From positions 124,001-188,000 of the forward strand of contig NZ_JUIW01000005.1 of the NCBI RefSeq assembly GCF_004151245.1: a stretch of DNA of 64,000 nt, in the 5' to 3' direction. The notes beneath the pieces are model-generated. The model was given only the letters and a program-made list of their open reading frames with translations. It was not told where the DNA came from and did not search any database. The DNA is from Flavobacterium beibuense (GTDB taxonomy: Bacteria > Bacteroidota > Bacteroidia > Flavobacteriales > Flavobacteriaceae). Of this stretch, positions 63,401-64,000 are shown piece by piece; positions within the stretch are counted from its first letter, which is position 1, and each line of letters begins with the position of its first letter. The position numbers were made by a program, and so were the translations under genes.

Positions 63401-64000
63401 TTATTGGTGTTGTGACAAGTGTAAAGACTATTGGTATTGACTATAGGCAAAATGAAGGTACATTGTTGCCGGGTTATACAGAGGGTATTGGTTTCTTTGG
63501 GACAAGTAAGCCGGGTATTGATTATATATTTGGAGGGCAGGGTAATATTGCTGCTCAAATGGGTGCTGACGGTTACCTTACCACTTACAGGGATTATAAC
63601 CAAAACTTTACCCGAACAAGAACAGAGGTGCTTAGAATGACGGCGGCCATTAATCTTTTCCCTGATTTGAATATAGATCTTAATGCTGACAGGTCTTATT
63701 CAAGAAACAGTTCTGAACAATATTTTGTAGATCTAGACAGTGGAAGTCCTGTTTATACACCTGAATCGCCATATGATATGGGTATGATGCAGATGACAAC
63801 TATCCTTATTAAAACGGCATTTAGCAGAAGTGATGTAAACGGATCGGAAGCATTTGACCAAATGCGTGAAAACAGAATAATTGTAGCTAACAGGCTTGCA
63901 GAACAACATTATGGATCAGGAGGTATTCCAAGATATAATGTACCGGGAGAGGATATTAACGCGGGAAGTGATTACAGTATAGCTAATGCGGGTTATCCTG
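57418..64000 (+). CDS. sprA: Cell surface protein SprA (type IX secretion translocon), truncated by window edge
   Basis: An uninterrupted frame of 2194 codons that runs off the right edge. It starts with TTG at 57418, three bases after the ruvA stop, and the first residues form a signal peptide (KLAVSVLFLFFSFTAQAQ). Characteristic SprA stretches include SNSLVRGAQSLFGVKAMFQF, AEVAYLQPGASKADQFNNEP, DDFEGSQTTIDMRSP and EPGARKLRGEVWFNELRLS. F. johnsoniae SprA is about 2400 residues, so some 200 residues are probably missing. SprA forms a very large single-chain outer-membrane beta-barrel through which T9SS cargo, including gliding adhesins, leaves the cell. Confidence 0.95.
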   Translation, partial: MKTEYSKDFYIKLKLAVSVLFLFFSFTAQAQEDEEDNEKQDTLTGYNTGRVELDNPKSIVEAYTYDPVTDRYIYTEDFEGFNITYPIILTPEEYNELVLRESMREYYQQKSKALDGKGTEEEQKDLLPRYYVNSKFFETVFGGNTIDIKPQGSVELDLGVRYTKQDNPSLSPRNRKTFTFDFDQRISMSLQGKVGTRLGVTANYDTESTFAFQNLIKLEYTPDEDDIIQKIEVGNVSFPLSNSLVRGAQSLFGVKAMFQFGKTSITGIYSEQKSQTKTITAQGGDLVQDFSFFALEYEQDKHFFLSQWFRNNYDRSLEQYPLITSRVQITRVEVWVTNRQNRINAQENNSRNLIAIQDLGESQLTSTYDGSDITDQAVGFADVVNPGQFFLQPVNSYPDNGNNGLDPALVGNGSLYLDPNIREIVTLSNNSFTNGLNANEGRDYAKLENARKLTSNEFTFHPQLGYISLNQKLNNDEVLAVAFQFTVGSDVYQVGEFATDSADATTVTESGNPDEQPAVSTKSLILKLLKSSLVNVNEPTWDLMMKNIYQIPGGYQLTQEDFRFNILYTDPSPLNYITPATDAGGNVIDPFPVDEEVAETPLLRVFNLDRLSYANDPQPGGDGFFDFYPGITIDPQNGRLIFTTVEPFGRHLFEKLRLENTENYNETGGTSSFNANQQKYVFRRMYNSTQADASQEAEKNKFQLRGKFKSSGGGGIPLGAFNVPQGSVVVTAGGRVLVEGVDYTVNYQLGRVDILDPSLLNSNQQIEVSLENNAVFGQQTRRFAGFYLEHKFTDKFLVGASMLNMSERPFTTKSNYGQESVNNTIFGLNTTYSTEVPFFTRLVNKLPNVDTDVPSNLSVRAEVAYLQPGASKADQFNNEPTTYVDDFEGSQTTIDMRSPQAWSLSSAPLTVFPGNAPPVDDLSYGYQRGKLAWYTIDPTFFTNQRPSGINDDDLSSNRTRRVYYNELYPVTDIAPGQTTVVNTLDLSYFPQERGPYNYNPAAAATDSFTELQAEDNWAGIMRAITSTNFEQNNVEYIQFWVMDPYSGHDGDFADPDNIGFLEINLGEISEDILKDNRKQYENGLPGVDGNQPTFTSNWSKVPVSQSLIYAFDTDTANRALQDVGLDGLTDAEEAAKYAAQGYGGYVDPAADNYQFFLDADGDVINRYKNYNGVQGNSPVDVTNNTRGSTTMPDTEDINRDNTMNTIDAYYRYRIPIEPNVQPGQGYVVDARTFTVDVPGNNGTNAETTATGRWLQYKIPVQVPDDTDPEYAVGGISSTRSIRFMRMFVTGFKREITLRFGALDLVRGEWRRYTGQFDKNTDPDGNPADPGTGFDVVSLSVQENGQRSPVPYVSPPGVVREQLYTSSAVINQNEQALSLRVYSNQGAGTDDGLEPGDSRAVFKNVNVDMRQFKKIRMFLHAEQLTLDGTNPESGAVQNGEMKAFIRFGNDFTDNYYQIETILDMTPLTSVLPEDVWLEQNEINLPLEILTQIKILAYQGALPIDDEGASYANVNDLDASLGDRMTVRIKGNPNFGLVRTLMVGVKNGYEVGEPGARKLRGEVWFNELRLSDMDSKGGMAGLANMDTNFADFATLSATGRVSTVGFGSIEQGPNERSREDAKQYNIVTNVNVGKLLPKKWGINLPFNYGVGEEIITPEYDPYQQDVKLDQMIDLAETQEEKDNIRDRAIDYTKTKSINFIGVKKERSPEQKPHIYDPENITLSYSYNQIDHHDYEIESMLDQRVRTSADYNYSFSAKPVEPFAKNKMMSKSQYWKILRDFNFNYVPSNISFSTNILRQFNRQEFRNVDVEGIPINPLYRRNYFFDYQYGFNYILSKGLKFNYRAATSNIVRNYLDEDGAPIEELTVWDGFWDPGTANTHMQQLTMNYDLPINKIPFLSFVKSTYTYTSTFNWQRSNDALRYYTPPDENITYDLGNTIQNSAEHKLNTALSMDMFYKYIGLTNKKPAKNAKPQAPKPGQKITSNEKAGSDGNMFVNGLIGVVTSVKTIGIDYRQNEGTLLPGYTEGIGFFGTSKPGIDYIFGGQGNIAAQMGADGYLTTYRDYNQNFTRTRTEVLRMTAAINLFPDLNIDLNADRSYSRNSSEQYFVDLDSGSPVYTPESPYDMGMMQMTTILIKTAFSRSDVNGSEAFDQMRENRIIVANRLAEQHYGSGGIPRYNVPGEDINAGSDYSIANAGYP

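Noticed and set aside
1-64000. Mobile elements, prophage or CRISPR
   Set aside because: No transposase, integrase, phage structural gene, cas gene or regularly spaced repeat array was found; the only tandem repeats are the tRNA-Leu pair, the M56 duplication and the short repeat at 52201.

Overview
The window is about 64 kb of chromosome from a member of the Bacteroidota, almost certainly family Flavobacteriaceae and close to Flavobacterium. The evidence is a sprA gliding/type IX secretion gene, a complete alternative complex III operon followed by cytochrome c oxidase genes, BlaI/M56 and ECF-sigma/TonB modules, tandem DUF2723 proteins, AT-rich intergenic DNA, and repeated use of the Bacteroidota vegetative promoter (TTTG, about 18-19 bases, TAnnTTTG). 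I see no insertion sequence, phage gene, integrase or CRISPR array. The window looks like stable core chromosome, with accessory novelty mainly in regulation.

Layout. 1-2 kb holds four small plus-strand enzymes or uncharacterised proteins. 2-3.2 kb is a DUF4407 membrane protein. 3.2-8.8 kb is a five-gene minus-strand operon: a BlaI-type repressor, a small TonB-C protein and three M56 (BlaR1-like) membrane proteases, controlled by a double palindrome overlapping the promoter. 8.8-10.7 kb is an ECF sigma operon (small secreted protein, sigma factor, membrane protein with a TonB-C domain), with a second, orphan copy of the sigma-type promoter behind it. 10.7-12.6 kb has an M20 dipeptidase and two tandem tRNA-Leu genes. 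12.7-16.5 kb has a DUF502-like membrane protein, two exported ferritin-like proteins and a LacI-family regulator. 16.5-23.2 kb has a serine hydrolase, polA, a membrane metallophosphoesterase, a cysteine-less thioredoxin-like protein and a polysaccharide deacetylase. 23.2-31.1 kb has two large DUF2723 paralogues, tRNA-Gln and a universal stress protein. 31.3-36 kb is rimP-nusA-infB. 36.6-48.1 kb is the respiratory operon actABCDEF-coxB-coxA. 48.1-54.4 kb has a GNAT protein, ruvB, an ArsR/SRPBCC pair, queG, a secreted protein of unknown function and a divergent histidine kinase/response regulator pair. 54.5-64 kb has malic enzyme, ruvA and sprA, which runs off the right edge.

How the genes work together. 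The act-cox operon encodes a quinol to cytochrome c to oxygen chain. It matches the ACIII-aa3 supercomplex known from F. johnsoniae, although no cox subunit III or IV lies here. rimP-nusA-infB links ribosome maturation, transcription elongation and translation initiation. The BlaI/M56 and ECF/TonB modules are adjacent and share the same TonB-C domain, suggesting related envelope sensing.

The most interesting observations are regulatory. They are (i) an orphan ECF promoter followed within about 70 bases by a terminator, possibly a sigma-dependent small RNA; (ii) a perfect 8-bp hairpin with a T-run in the rimP-nusA-infB leader, a candidate attenuator through which NusA could regulate itself; (iii) twin BlaI-like operators, one enclosing the -7 box; and (iv) a 10-bp tandem repeat almost equidistant between the divergent promoters of the two-component system and a secreted unknown. 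At the protein level the oddities are a His-rich ActF insert, an internal twin-arginine motif in a polytopic phosphoesterase, a thioredoxin-like protein without its cysteines, and triplicated M56 sensors. I saw no wholly new multi-gene system that I could defend.
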